The translations under genes were made by a program, and so were the position numbers. The notes beneath the pieces were generated by a model. The model had not been told where the DNA came from. It searched no databases and worked only from the letters and a program-made list of their open reading frames with translations. From contig DASVBU010000020.1 in NCBI GenBank assembly GCA_036375695.1, positions 34,852 through 98,851 of the forward strand: a stretch of 64,000 bases of DNA. Direction: 5' to 3'. This stretch comes from ZC4RG35 sp036375695. Its GTDB lineage: Bacteria > Actinomycetota > Acidimicrobiia > Spongiisociales > ZC4RG35. Of this stretch, positions 32,347-40,178 are shown piece after piece; position 1 is the stretch's first letter, and the number at the start of each line of letters is the position of its first letter.

Positions 32347-33027
32347 CTACTTGACCTCGTCCCAGGATTCCGCCGTCGTCTTCTCCTTCTTCGCCGCCTC
32401 GACACGGGCCACGTAGGCGGCGGCCTCGGAGCGACGGCTCATCCCCAGCTTGGCCAGCAGAGTCGAGACGTAGTTCTTCACCGTCTTCTCGGCGAGGAAC
32501 ATCTCCTCGGCGATCTGACGGTTGGTGAGACCCTCGGCGATGTACTGGACGATTCGACGCTCCTGTTTGGTGAGTCGGGACAGGAGCTCGTCGTCCTCCG
32601 ACCCCGAGCGGAGCCGGTGGAACAGCCGATCGACCATCTGGGGGTCGAGGAGTGATTCCCCCGCCCCCACCTTGCGGATGTCACCGATGAGGTCGGAGGA
32701 CTTGACCCGCTTCAGCACGTATCCGGACGCCCCCGCCAGGATCGCCGCCATCAGCGCCTCCTCGTCGGCGAAGGAGGTGAGCATCAGCACCTTGACGTCG
32801 GGGAAACGCTGCCGGATCTCGCGACATGCCTCGACGCCGCTCCTGTCGGGCAGCCGGACATCGAGGACCACGACATCCGGGCTGTCGTAGCCGACCCGAC
32901 GCACGGCTTCCTCGGCAGTCGCCGCTTCCCCGACCACCTCCATGTCCTCCTGGGAGTCGATCAGGGCACGTAGACCGGTGCGGACGACCTCGTGGTCGTC
33001 GACCAAGAGCACTTTGAGAGCGGGCAT
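32347..33027 (-). CDS. NarL/DevR-like response regulator
   Basis: A 226-residue response regulator. The receiver domain has the acidic pair DD at 10-11, phospho-acceptor Asp56 (VVLDVRLPD), Thr at MLTSF and Lys at LKRVKS. The C-terminal LuxR-type helix-turn-helix is LTKQERRIVQYIAEGLTNRQIAEEMFLAEKTVKNY. The pattern is close to DevR/DosR. I choose ATG 33027 over TTG 33036 because a TACCTT box (33041-33036) lies 8 bases upstream. It is divergent from its predicted kinase. Confidence 0.93.
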   Translation of the reverse strand: MPALKVLLVDDHEVVRTGLRALIDSQEDMEVVGEAATAEEAVRRVGYDSPDVVVLDVRLPDRSGVEACREIRQRFPDVKVLMLTSFADEEALMAAILAGASGYVLKRVKSSDLIGDIRKVGAGESLLDPQMVDRLFHRLRSGSEDDELLSRLTKQERRIVQYIAEGLTNRQIAEEMFLAEKTVKNYVSTLLAKLGMSRRSEAAAYVARVEAAKKEKTTAESWDEVK

Positions 33028-33059
33028 CGGGGCCAAAGGTAGTGGTTATCGTCCCGCTC
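33028..33059. promoter_or_regulatory. Back-to-back leaderless promoters of the DevRS-like pair
   Basis: TACCTT (33041-33036, minus strand) ends 8 bases before the regulator ATG, and TATCGT (33047-33052, plus strand) ends 7 bases before the kinase GTG at 33060. The two genes start only 32 bp apart. Their upstream elements must therefore lie inside each other's coding sequence. Confidence 0.45.
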
Positions 33060-34175
33060 GTGGCACTCCCACCCACGCTCGATCGTCTGTCGATGTTCAT
33101 CTCCAGTGCGGTCGCAGTGGTGGGCGAGGCGGATCTCCACGACCTGCTGACGAGACTGGTCTCCGAGGCCAGGGCATCCACGGGTGCCAAGTACGCCGCC
33201 CTCGGCGTGCTTGGTGACCACGGGCAGATCTCCGAGTTCTTCTACGAAGGCATCTCCGAGGAAACCGCAAGGCTGATCGGCCACTACCCCGCCGGTCGCG
33301 GCGTCCTGGGCACGGTGATCCGGGAGAACCAGGTCATCGTCGTCGACGACATCTCCAGCCACCCCGACTCCTATGGCTTCCCACCCCACCATCCACCGAT
33401 GACCACTTTCCTCGGCGTGCCGGTTTCGGTGGGAGACGTCGCCTTCGGCAACCTCTACCTGACGGACAAGCCCGGCGGCTTCGACGAGCACGACGTCGCG
33501 TTCGTCACGGCGCTGAGCCGGATCGCCGGCGCCGCAGTCCAGACCTCACGGCTTCAGAGCCGTCTTCGCACGATGGCGGTCATGGAGGAACGCAACCGCA
33601 TCGCCCGCGACCTCCACGACTCGGTGATCCAGGATCTCTTCGCGGTTGGTCTCGGCCTTCAGGGGCTGGCGGCCCGGCTGGGGAGCACGGAGGAGGCGAG
33701 GGTCCTCGACGAGGCGGTGGATCGTCTCGACGACACCGTGAACGCCCTCCGCGCCCACGTCTTCGAACTCCGCACCCCCACCGAGGGACTCCCGCTCAGC
33801 GACCGGCTTCAGGAGTTGGTGTCGCGGATGGGTGCCGTCTACCCGACGAGGATCCGCCTCACCATCGAAGGGATGGACCGCCGTCCGGGCCAGGACGACG
33901 ACACCGTGCTCCTGATCGCCACCGAGGCGATGTCGAACGCCCTCCGCCACTCCAACGCCGACAACGTGTGGGTGGAACTCGCACTCACCGACACCACCAT
34001 CCGTCTCGAGGTCGGCGACGACGGCGCGGGGTTCGACCCGGAGCGCCCATCCGACGGAATGGGTCTGGCCAACCTGCGCTCGCGGGCCGCAGATGCGGGC
34101 GGCACCGTCCAGGTGCAGAGCAGACCGGGCCAGGGGACGACGGTGATCGTGGAGCTGCCTAGGCGGCCTCAGTGA
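33060..34175 (+). CDS. GAF-domain sensor histidine kinase (DevS/DosT-like, single GAF)
   Basis: A 371-residue cytoplasmic kinase. One GAF domain spans about residues 15-160, with the HHPPMTTFLGVPV and FGNLYLTDK segments seen in the haem-binding GAF-A of DevS/DosT, so haem or gas sensing is a fair inference. The HisKA_3 dimerisation domain has the phospho-acceptor His186 in ARDLHDSVIQ. The ATPase domain has EAMSNALRHS, DDGAGF and GMGLANLRSR. DevS has two GAF domains; here there is one. GTG 33060 is preferred over GTG 33042 because of its -10 spacing; ATG 33093 is another option. Confidence 0.9.
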   Translation: MALPPTLDRLSMFISSAVAVVGEADLHDLLTRLVSEARASTGAKYAALGVLGDHGQISEFFYEGISEETARLIGHYPAGRGVLGTVIRENQVIVVDDISSHPDSYGFPPHHPPMTTFLGVPVSVGDVAFGNLYLTDKPGGFDEHDVAFVTALSRIAGAAVQTSRLQSRLRTMAVMEERNRIARDLHDSVIQDLFAVGLGLQGLAARLGSTEEARVLDEAVDRLDDTVNALRAHVFELRTPTEGLPLSDRLQELVSRMGAVYPTRIRLTIEGMDRRPGQDDDTVLLIATEAMSNALRHSNADNVWVELALTDTTIRLEVGDDGAGFDPERPSDGMGLANLRSRAADAGGTVQVQSRPGQGTTVIVELPRRPQ

Positions 34176-34605
34176 TAGCGGCGACGAGGCGGTCCACCCA
34201 GTTGCGCACGGTGGCCTCGGCGACCCGATTCATCAATGCCCGATCGAGGGCACGGCCGACGCGGCCGAGGGGCGGGTCGTAGGTCCCAGCGAAGGTGACG
34301 ACCGTCTCCTGCTTCCCGTTCTGCGTCAGGATGAGGTCGGCATGCATCTCGGGGAACAGCGCCTCGGCGCCGGCCGCGGTCCAGTGCAGCGGGTAGACGA
34401 GACCACGACGTTGCAGTTGGGGCGCCCCGATCTCGAGAGTCACCGCCTTGGCGACGAGCCCGGTGGGCCCGACCCGCGAACGCAGCTCCTCCCCCTCCCG
34501 ATAGGCGATGTCGGCGAGGTCACCCAGCTCCCCGCCGAGACGGGACAGGACCTTCTCGACCGTCCCCAGACCGAGCGGGATCGTGGTGGTGTATTGGACG
34601 AACAT
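34159..34605 (-). CDS. SRPBCC-fold protein (DUF2505-like)
   Basis: A 148-residue protein with the alternating strand and long C-terminal helix of START/SRPBCC folds (FVQYTTTIPLGLGTVEKVLSR... NRVAEATVRNWVDRLVAAI). Its central PLHWTAAGAEALFPEMHADLIL matches DUF2505-like actinobacterial proteins, of unknown ligand. Its ATG directly follows the TAG of the PPOX-fold gene (34605/34606), so the two are co-translated. Its 3' end overlaps the convergent kinase gene by 17 bp. Confidence 0.75.
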   Translation of the reverse strand: MFVQYTTTIPLGLGTVEKVLSRLGGELGDLADIAYREGEELRSRVGPTGLVAKAVTLEIGAPQLQRRGLVYPLHWTAAGAEALFPEMHADLILTQNGKQETVVTFAGTYDPPLGRVGRALDRALMNRVAEATVRNWVDRLVAAITEAA

Positions 34606-35067
34606 CTAGAGGCGCCCCGGCCTGGTTCGGGGCCCGAGACCTGATCCCGACGTCATCCCCGTCACTTCCTCGATCTCGATCACGATCACGTGCGTGAGAC
34701 CGGTAAGGGCCTGCAACCCACCGCGGCTCAACGGTGAACCTACCGCATCCCGATACTTCTCGAGGAGCCGGGTCACCACCTCGGTGCGCAAAGGCGTGTC
34801 TCCGATCTCATGGGCACGGCCCATCACTATGGCACTTGCCCACTCGCCGTTCGAAGGATCGAAACGCGCCACCTCGACGCACACCCTCGGGTTCTCCCGG
34901 ATGGCGTCCATCCTGCGACCGGGAACCGATCGGAACGCGATCCTGTCACCGATGAGCACGAATGACATCGGGGTCACATACGGCTCGCCGTCACTGATCA
35001 CACCGATGTGGGCCACCGGCGCCTGTTCCAGCACCTCGAGGGCCTGTTCACGGCTCAAAGGCTGCAT
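34606..35067 (-). CDS. Pyridoxamine 5'-phosphate oxidase-fold (PPOX) family protein
   Basis: A 153-residue split-barrel flavin-binding protein. The opening LSREQALEVLEQAPVAHIGVISDGEPYVTPMSFVLIGD and FRSVPGRRMDAIRENPRVCVEV are typical of the PPOX/nitroreductase-A-like family that includes DevR-regulon members in mycobacteria. Cofactor could be FMN, F420 or haem and cannot be told here. I chose ATG 35067, where family similarity begins. It is immediately upstream of the SRPBCC gene. Confidence 0.85.
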   Translation of the reverse strand: MQPLSREQALEVLEQAPVAHIGVISDGEPYVTPMSFVLIGDRIAFRSVPGRRMDAIRENPRVCVEVARFDPSNGEWASAIVMGRAHEIGDTPLRTEVVTRLLEKYRDAVGSPLSRGGLQALTGLTHVIVIEIEEVTGMTSGSGLGPRTRPGRL

Positions 35068-35170
35068 ATCGGGATGATGACGGTGCGGGACGCTCCCGCG
35101 TACGGCCGAAAGTCCCTTCCTGACATCGGCCCCGCCAAATCTGTCACAACCGGTTCGTAGGTTGGGCGAC

Positions 35171-35530
35171 ATGAGCGAGTGCGAGCATCGTCCGGTCAGA
35201 GTGGGGCGCATCGACGTCACCGCTTGCGAAGCCTGCGCCCAAGTGGAGTGGGGCTCGATCACCGGTCCGGTCGACCCCGCCGAGGCGCTCATGGCCCTCT
35301 TCGGCAACTTCGAGATGGTTGGCCAGCTCGAAGCCCTCGGGGCACCAGCGCCGCGGGTCATCGTCTACCGCCCTCCGAGCATGAGGAAGCGGGCCAACCT
35401 CGACGCGTTCCCCCGCCGGGTGTGGCTGCAGACCGCGCCGGATCTCTGGATGTCCCACGATGGCGAGACGCTCCTGCTGGCGCCGACCCGCCAGATCGTC
35501 TTCGAGAACCTGACCCGGCGTCGGGCCTAG
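35171..35530 (+). CDS. Hypothetical protein with an N-terminal CxH...CxxC motif
   Basis: A 119-residue protein of no recognised family. The N-terminus has a C-x-H and C-x-x-C arrangement (SECEHRPV...ACEACAQVEW) that could bind zinc. The remainder is mixed alpha/beta, with WLQTAPDLWMSHDGETLLLAP near the C-terminus. ATG 35171 is chosen over the TTG 9 bases earlier because a TAGGTT box (35158-35163) sits 7 bases ahead. It overlaps the convergent ABC exporter gene by 4 bp. No signal peptide. Confidence 0.6.
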   Translation: MSECEHRPVRVGRIDVTACEACAQVEWGSITGPVDPAEALMALFGNFEMVGQLEALGAPAPRVIVYRPPSMRKRANLDAFPRRVWLQTAPDLWMSHDGETLLLAPTRQIVFENLTRRRA

Positions 35531-37410
35531 GTCTCGACGAGGCCGAACTGGGTCCTGTACAGCTCGGCGAACAGACCGCCCGCGGCGACGAGGCTGTCGT
35601 GATCCCCCTGCTCCACGATGCGACCCTCGTCGAGCACCAGGATCTGGTCGGCCTTGCGCACCGTGGAGAGCCGGTGGGCGATGACTATGGCGGTCCTCCC
35701 CACCATCAGGGTCTCCAGCGCCTCCTGGATCAGGGCCTCCGACCGGGAGTCGAGATGAGAGGTGGCCTCGTCGAGGATGAGGATGGCCGGGTCTTCGAGC
35801 AGCACCCGGGCGATGGTGATCCGCTGCTTCTCACCACCGGACAACCGGTAGCCGCGCTCCCCCACGACCGTCTCGTAACCCGAGGGCAGCCGAGCGATCA
35901 TCTCGTGGATGTTGGCGGCCTTGGCCGCCGCCACGACCTCGTCGTCGGTGGCGCCGGGCCGCCCGTAGCGGATGTTGGCCGCGATGGTGTCGTGGAACAG
36001 ATACGCCTCTTGTGTGACCACACCGACCGTGCGGGCCAACTCGTGGGGGTCGATGTCCCGGACGTCGACCCCGTCGATGAGGACGGACCCCTGGGTGACG
36101 TCGTAGAGACGCGGCACCAGATAGGAGATCGTGGTCTTGCCGGCTCCCGAAGGTCCGACCAGGGCGGTCAGTGTTCCCGGCGCGGCCACGAACCTGACGT
36201 CCTCCAGCGCCCACTCCCTGGTGGACGCCTGCGCCGTTTCCTGCGGCTCCTCGAGGTCACGCCATCGTTTCACCGCAGCCAGACCCTCCGGTCGTCCCGA
36301 CTGATAGCGGAAGGAGACATCGACGAACTCGACCCGTCCCTGGACCGGTTCGATGCTCACCGGGTCCGTCGGCGCCGGGACGTCGACCTCGAGGTCCAGG
36401 ACCTCGAAGACCCGCTCGAACGAGACCAGGGAGGTGGCCAGCTCGGCGCGGGCGTTGGTCAGTGCGGTGAGCGGCCCGTAGAACTGCATGAGCAAGGGCG
36501 GGAACATGACGATCGTTCCCAACTCGATCTCGCCGTTGATCACCAGGAGGCCGCCGACCCAGAACACTGCTGCCGTGCCCACCGCGGAGACCAGGCCCAG
36601 GGCGGCGAAGAATCCACGGCCGACGAGCGACCGGCGGACCGAGTAGTCACGAACCAGTTCGGCCTGATCGGTGAAGCGACGCTTCTCTTCCTCCCATCGC
36701 CCGAAGAGCCTGACCAGGAGGGCGCCGCTGACATTGAACGCCTCCTGCAGGATCCCCGACATCTTCGCCTCGTGCTCCATCTCCTGCTGGGTGACCCGAC
36801 GCAACACCCGGGCGACCCGCCGGGCGGGGAGGACGAACAACGGCAGGGCGGCGACTGCGAGGAGCGTGAGACGCCAGTCGCGCTGCAACATCACGGCCAA
36901 CACGACCACCACCGACACCACATTGGAGACCACCGTGACCAGGGTGCCGGTGATCGCCTGCTGGGCGCCGACGACGTCGGAGTTGAGACGGTTCATCAGT
37001 TCGCCCGTCTTGGTGGCGGTGAAGAAGCGCAGCGACATCCGCTGCAGATGGGCGTATAGGGCTCGGCGCAGATCGAAGATGATCCCCTCACCGACATGGG
37101 ACGTGAACCAGCGCTGCACGATCCCGACCAGGGCGATGACCAGCGGGACCGCCACCATCCCGAGCCCGAGCCTGGTGAGAAGACCGACGTCGCGGCGCGG
37201 GATTGCCTCGTCGACCAACTGGCCCAACAGGATGGGAGGCACCACCGACAGGCCGGAGATCACGAAGATGGTCACGAGGACACCCATGAGGTGGGAGCGA
37301 TAGGGCCGCCCATAGCTCCACACGCGTCGCAGGACCTTGCGATCGAGATCCGGCCGGTCGCGTTCCTCGTCGTAACGGATGAAGCTGCCCCAACCGCCGT
37401 GATGGAACAC
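35527..37410 (-). CDS. ABC exporter, fused permease and ATPase
   Basis: A 627-residue half-transporter with six membrane helices (about 40-330) and one nucleotide-binding domain: GPSGAGKT, signature LSGGEKQRITIA, Walker B LILDEATSHLD, and the H-loop AHRLSTV, all canonical, so it can act as a homodimer. An insertion of about 25 charged residues (RWRDLEEPQETAQASTRE) interrupts the start of the ATPase domain between its first two strands, which is unusual. It lies directly after the lipoprotein gene (4-bp gap) and may share its transcript. Substrate unknown. Confidence 0.92.
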   Translation of the reverse strand: MFHHGGWGSFIRYDEERDRPDLDRKVLRRVWSYGRPYRSHLMGVLVTIFVISGLSVVPPILLGQLVDEAIPRRDVGLLTRLGLGMVAVPLVIALVGIVQRWFTSHVGEGIIFDLRRALYAHLQRMSLRFFTATKTGELMNRLNSDVVGAQQAITGTLVTVVSNVVSVVVVLAVMLQRDWRLTLLAVAALPLFVLPARRVARVLRRVTQQEMEHEAKMSGILQEAFNVSGALLVRLFGRWEEEKRRFTDQAELVRDYSVRRSLVGRGFFAALGLVSAVGTAAVFWVGGLLVINGEIELGTIVMFPPLLMQFYGPLTALTNARAELATSLVSFERVFEVLDLEVDVPAPTDPVSIEPVQGRVEFVDVSFRYQSGRPEGLAAVKRWRDLEEPQETAQASTREWALEDVRFVAAPGTLTALVGPSGAGKTTISYLVPRLYDVTQGSVLIDGVDVRDIDPHELARTVGVVTQEAYLFHDTIAANIRYGRPGATDDEVVAAAKAANIHEMIARLPSGYETVVGERGYRLSGGEKQRITIARVLLEDPAILILDEATSHLDSRSEALIQEALETLMVGRTAIVIAHRLSTVRKADQILVLDEGRIVEQGDHDSLVAAGGLFAELYRTQFGLVET

Positions 37411-37414
37411 GGCG

Positions 37415-38173
37415 TCAGCCTCCGAGTTCGCTCAGAGGAAGCGTCTCGGTGGCCATGTGCTCGAGAACCTCGACCGGCACGAAGTTCCGGCCGAACAGCT
37501 CATATCGGTATTCACCCTCGAACCAGATCAGCGTCACGCCCCCGGAGGAGCGCAGCCTCCAGGTGTCACGGCCGTCGAGCTCGATGAGACTGCACTCCTC
37601 GGTGGCCTCCTCGGCGAAACGGGCGCAGGAGAACTGGCTGTCCGGCTCACCCACCTCGGCCGCGGCCTCCGGGTCGTGGAACACCCTGATCACCACCATC
37701 TGCGCCACCGAACGGGAACGCGTGTAGGGCTCGGCCGACCAGATGCCGAACGCCGCGGTGGGGGAAGCCGAGAGCGTGCCGTTGTTCTCGATGACGAGCT
37801 GCGACGAGACCCATTCTGCCCCGACCGGCGCGACCGCGGGGAAGACCAGATCGGGCACGGCCGTCGTGATCTCGGCCCGGGACGCCTGGATGAACCGGTC
37901 ACCCTCCCGTCGGGCGAACACCTCGGCCACCACCTCCTCCGGGCTCTGGAAGGGGCCCGAGATGATGTCGTCGTTGTGCCACCGCAGGGTGGTGATCGAG
38001 ACCTCCCGGGGCGCCTCGGTCTCGAAGACGGTGGTCGTGGTCACCTTCGGCTCGTTGATCCAGGCGGAGCTGCGGTTCCCCAGGGCGCCGAAGGGCGAGC
38101 CTCCACACCCTGCGAGGAGCAGCGCGACGACCAGCGTCAATCCGCCCAATGCTTGGCGACCGGCTCTGAGCAC
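37415..38173 (-). CDS. Lipoprotein of unknown function
   Basis: A 252-residue predicted lipoprotein: signal peptide with lipobox LLAGC (Cys about 23), then a mature part with no domain I recognise. Two Cys (FSCARF, EECSLI) may form a disulfide, and the C-terminal half is beta-rich with many aromatics. The GTG start at 38173 is supported by a TAAGTT box (38185-38180) 6 bases upstream. It is followed at 4 bp by an ABC exporter gene, so it may be a partner or substrate-handling protein. Confidence 0.75.
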   Translation of the reverse strand: MLRAGRQALGGLTLVVALLLAGCGGSPFGALGNRSSAWINEPKVTTTTVFETEAPREVSITTLRWHNDDIISGPFQSPEEVVAEVFARREGDRFIQASRAEITTAVPDLVFPAVAPVGAEWVSSQLVIENNGTLSASPTAAFGIWSAEPYTRSRSVAQMVVIRVFHDPEAAAEVGEPDSQFSCARFAEEATEECSLIELDGRDTWRLRSSGGVTLIWFEGEYRYELFGRNFVPVEVLEHMATETLPLSELGG

Positions 38174-38196
38174 GGCTTCAACTTATCCTCACGGCC
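38174..38196. promoter_or_regulatory. Divergent leaderless promoters sharing bases
   Basis: The sequence AACTTATCCT (38180-38189) contains TAAGTT on the minus strand (38185-38180) and TATCCT on the plus strand (38184-38189). Their -10 boxes overlap by two bases. Each ends 6-7 bases before its GTG start. Polymerases could not occupy both at once, so the lipoprotein and the dehydroquinase fusion may be expressed alternately. Confidence 0.5.
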
Positions 38197-39297
38197 GTGC
38201 AACCAGGGGAAACCCCGAAGCGGATCCAAGTGTTGAACGGCCCCAACCTGGGGTCCCTCGGCACCCGAGAGCCCGAGCTGTACGGCTCCGGGTCGCTGGC
38301 CGACCTGGTCGAAGACCTCGTCGCCTTCGGGAATCGCCTGGGGGTCGAGATCGAGCATGCCCAGACCGACGACGAGGCCGAGCTCATCGGCTTGGTGGCC
38401 GGAGCCGACGCCGACGGTCTCATCCTCAACCCCGGCGCGCTGACCCACACCTCCCGCATCCTCGGTGATGCCGTCCGCTCCAATCCGAGGCCGACGGTGG
38501 AGGTCCACATCACCGATCCCAAGGCCCGGGAGCCCTGGCGTGGCGTCTCCGTGGTCGAGGACGCCTGTGTCGCCACCATCGCCGGTCGCGGTCGAACGGG
38601 CTACCGCGATGCGATCAGGTTCCTGGTCAACCGGTGGGCGGCGCCTTTCGAGACGATCCGGTACGGGCCCCATCCCGTGAACGTGGGCGAGAGGAGACCC
38701 GGCGAGGGTCTCGTCGTGCTGGTCCACGGTGGGATCTGGCGACGGCAGTACGGGCGGGACCTCCTCGACTCCCTGGCCGTCGATCTCCATCGACGTGGCA
38801 TCGGCACCTGGAACATCGGTTATCGCCGCCTGGGCGAGGGAGGCGGCTGGCCGGGCTCGGGCCATGACGTTCTCACCGCGCTCGACCACTCTGCGCGGGT
38901 CACCGACCACCCGGTCGTGGTCGTCGGACATTCGGCGGGTGGGTACCTGTCGATGTGGGCAGCGTCCCGCACCACGACCCCGATCCGCCTGATGGTCGCC
39001 CTGGCGCCCATCGCCGATCTCGAGCTCGCGGTCGCCGACGCCGGTGAGTTGTCACATGAGGCAGCCACCCTCCTGCAGGCGGGTGCGCCTCCGCGGCCCA
39101 CGCCCGGGTCGGTCCCGACGCTGGTCGTCCACGGTATGAGGGACACACTGGTCCCGCCGAAGCACTCCGATCACCTGGAGGCTCTGGACGGTGTCGAGGT
39201 GCGACGCCCCGACACCGGGCACTTCGACCTGATCGACCCCTCCAAGGCTCCCTGGCAAGAGGTGGTGGAGCACATCCGGCTGGCCGCCCTGGACTGA
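38197..39297 (+). CDS. Fusion: type II 3-dehydroquinate dehydratase and alpha/beta hydrolase
   Basis: A 366-residue two-domain protein. Residues 8-148 are an AroQ-type dehydroquinase: LNGPNLG (14-19), GTREPELYG with Arg24 and Tyr29, LNPGALTHTS with Asn78 and His84, VEVHITDP with His104, and REPWRG. All main catalytic positions are present. Residues 155-366 are an alpha/beta hydrolase of the esterase/formamidase-like kind: VLVHGGIW (oxyanion), GHSAGG with Ser246, HGMRDTLVPP with the acid, and a GHFDL His. The GTG start has a TATCCT box 7 bases upstream. The linkage of a shikimate-pathway step to a hydrolase is unexpected. No other aro gene is nearby. Confidence 0.88.
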   Translation: MQPGETPKRIQVLNGPNLGSLGTREPELYGSGSLADLVEDLVAFGNRLGVEIEHAQTDDEAELIGLVAGADADGLILNPGALTHTSRILGDAVRSNPRPTVEVHITDPKAREPWRGVSVVEDACVATIAGRGRTGYRDAIRFLVNRWAAPFETIRYGPHPVNVGERRPGEGLVVLVHGGIWRRQYGRDLLDSLAVDLHRRGIGTWNIGYRRLGEGGGWPGSGHDVLTALDHSARVTDHPVVVVGHSAGGYLSMWAASRTTTPIRLMVALAPIADLELAVADAGELSHEAATLLQAGAPPRPTPGSVPTLVVHGMRDTLVPPKHSDHLEALDGVEVRRPDTGHFDLIDPSKAPWQEVVEHIRLAALD

Positions 39298-39379
39298 CCA
39301 CTCCGGGTGGCAAGCCGTTTCTGCCAGCGGTAGGCTTTTTCGTTGGGTCCTGCGGGACCTGCGTGCGGAGTCACAATTG

Positions 39380-39973
39380 ATGCGTTCTCGACGTTTCTCG
39401 TTCCTGGCCGGATGGCTGGCTGTCGGGGTCCTCGCTGCGGCGGGGTTTGCGGCTTTCGGCGCCCCCGGGCCGACCGCGGAGGAGGTCAGGCTGGAGGCGG
39501 CCGCGGCCTCGATCGGTCACGCCAGCGGCGCCTATGCCGGTCTCGGATTCGTACAGCTGGGTGCCGAATCGGACCGCGTCACGATCGCGGTGCAACCGGC
39601 CGAGCCCGGGCAGGAGACCGAGGAGAACGCAGCACTTTCGACCACGGCGGAGGAGGAAGAGACGACCATGCCCGACACGGGATGGCTGTCCGAGGTCGAG
39701 GTGCGGGCGCTGGTGAGCCTCTACTTCAAGCCCGCCGACGTGAACCGGGCGGTCCGGGTCGCCTGGTGCGAGTCCCGCTTCGATCCCAAGGCCACCGATC
39801 ACCGATCGGGTGCCGTGGGTCTGTTCAAGCATCTCCCCAAGTACTGGCCGGAGCGCGCCGAGCAGGCGGGATTCCCCGGTGCCTCCCCCACCGATCCGGA
39901 GGCTTCCGTCGCCGCGGCGGCCTGGGCGGTCTACAACGACGGCGGGTGGGACATCTTCCCCTGCACGGGCTAG
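39380..39973 (+). CDS. Small lytic transglycosylase (SLT-fold) protein
   Basis: A 197-residue exported protein. An N-terminal signal or anchor helix (FLAGWLAVGVLAAAGFAAFG) precedes a Thr/Glu-rich spacer. The C-terminal roughly 95 residues are a lysozyme-like domain: the catalytic Glu is in WCESRFDPKA, then GAVGLFKHLPKYWPERAEQAGF, with Lys where relatives have Gln in GLFQH, and AAWAVYNDGGW. It should cleave peptidoglycan. The ATG is preceded by GCGGAG. A TAGGCT box lies about 45 bases upstream, with a small GGTCC/GGACC hairpin in the leader, so unlike many genes here it has a true 5' UTR. Confidence 0.85.
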   Translation: MRSRRFSFLAGWLAVGVLAAAGFAAFGAPGPTAEEVRLEAAAASIGHASGAYAGLGFVQLGAESDRVTIAVQPAEPGQETEENAALSTTAEEEETTMPDTGWLSEVEVRALVSLYFKPADVNRAVRVAWCESRFDPKATDHRSGAVGLFKHLPKYWPERAEQAGFPGASPTDPEASVAAAAWAVYNDGGWDIFPCTG

Positions 39974-39980
39974 CCGCCGC

Positions 39981-40134
39981 TTACCAGGTACCAAGCACCA
40001 AGTACCAAGTACCAAGTACCAAGTACCAAGTACCAAGTACCAAGTACCAAATACCAAGTACCACGCACCAAGTACCAAGTACCAAGTACCAAGTACCAAG
40101 TACCAAGTACCAAGTACCAAGTACCACGTACCAA
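39981..40134. repeat. Long TACCAAG tandem array (about 20 units)
   Basis: About 150 bp of head-to-tail 7-bp units, mostly TACCAAG with scattered single-base variants (TACCAAA, TACCACG, CACCAAG). It fills the gap between the transglycosylase gene and the TetR operator. Because 7 is not a multiple of 3, all three frames stay open and would encode a KYQVPST heptapeptide; that is a by-product. The near-identity of units argues for recent expansion or homogenisation. Confidence 0.95.
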
Positions 40135-40138
40135 CAAT

Positions 40139-40170
40139 GTGAGTGAGTACTCACTCACTTGCGCTATAGT
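40139..40170 (+). promoter_or_regulatory. TetR operator and leaderless promoter
   Basis: A 20-base perfect palindrome (40139-40158, centre AGTACT, arms GTGAGTGAGT) precedes a TATAGT -10 box (40165-40170) that ends 8 bases before the GTG start of the TetR gene. The palindrome covers the spacer and -35 region, a position suited to repression. It begins 4 bases after the end of the TACCAAG array. Confidence 0.75.
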
Positions 40171-40178
40171 GCCCGTCC

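Noticed and set aside
39981..40134. CRISPR array
   Set aside because: Units are 7 bp and directly adjacent with no spacers, and no cas gene is in the window.
39343..40146. Proteins with KYQVPST heptapeptide repeats
   Set aside because: A 7-bp tandem repeat leaves all frames open and gives a seven-residue repeat in each. The open frames are a by-product; no ribosome site or conserved partner sequence supports translation.
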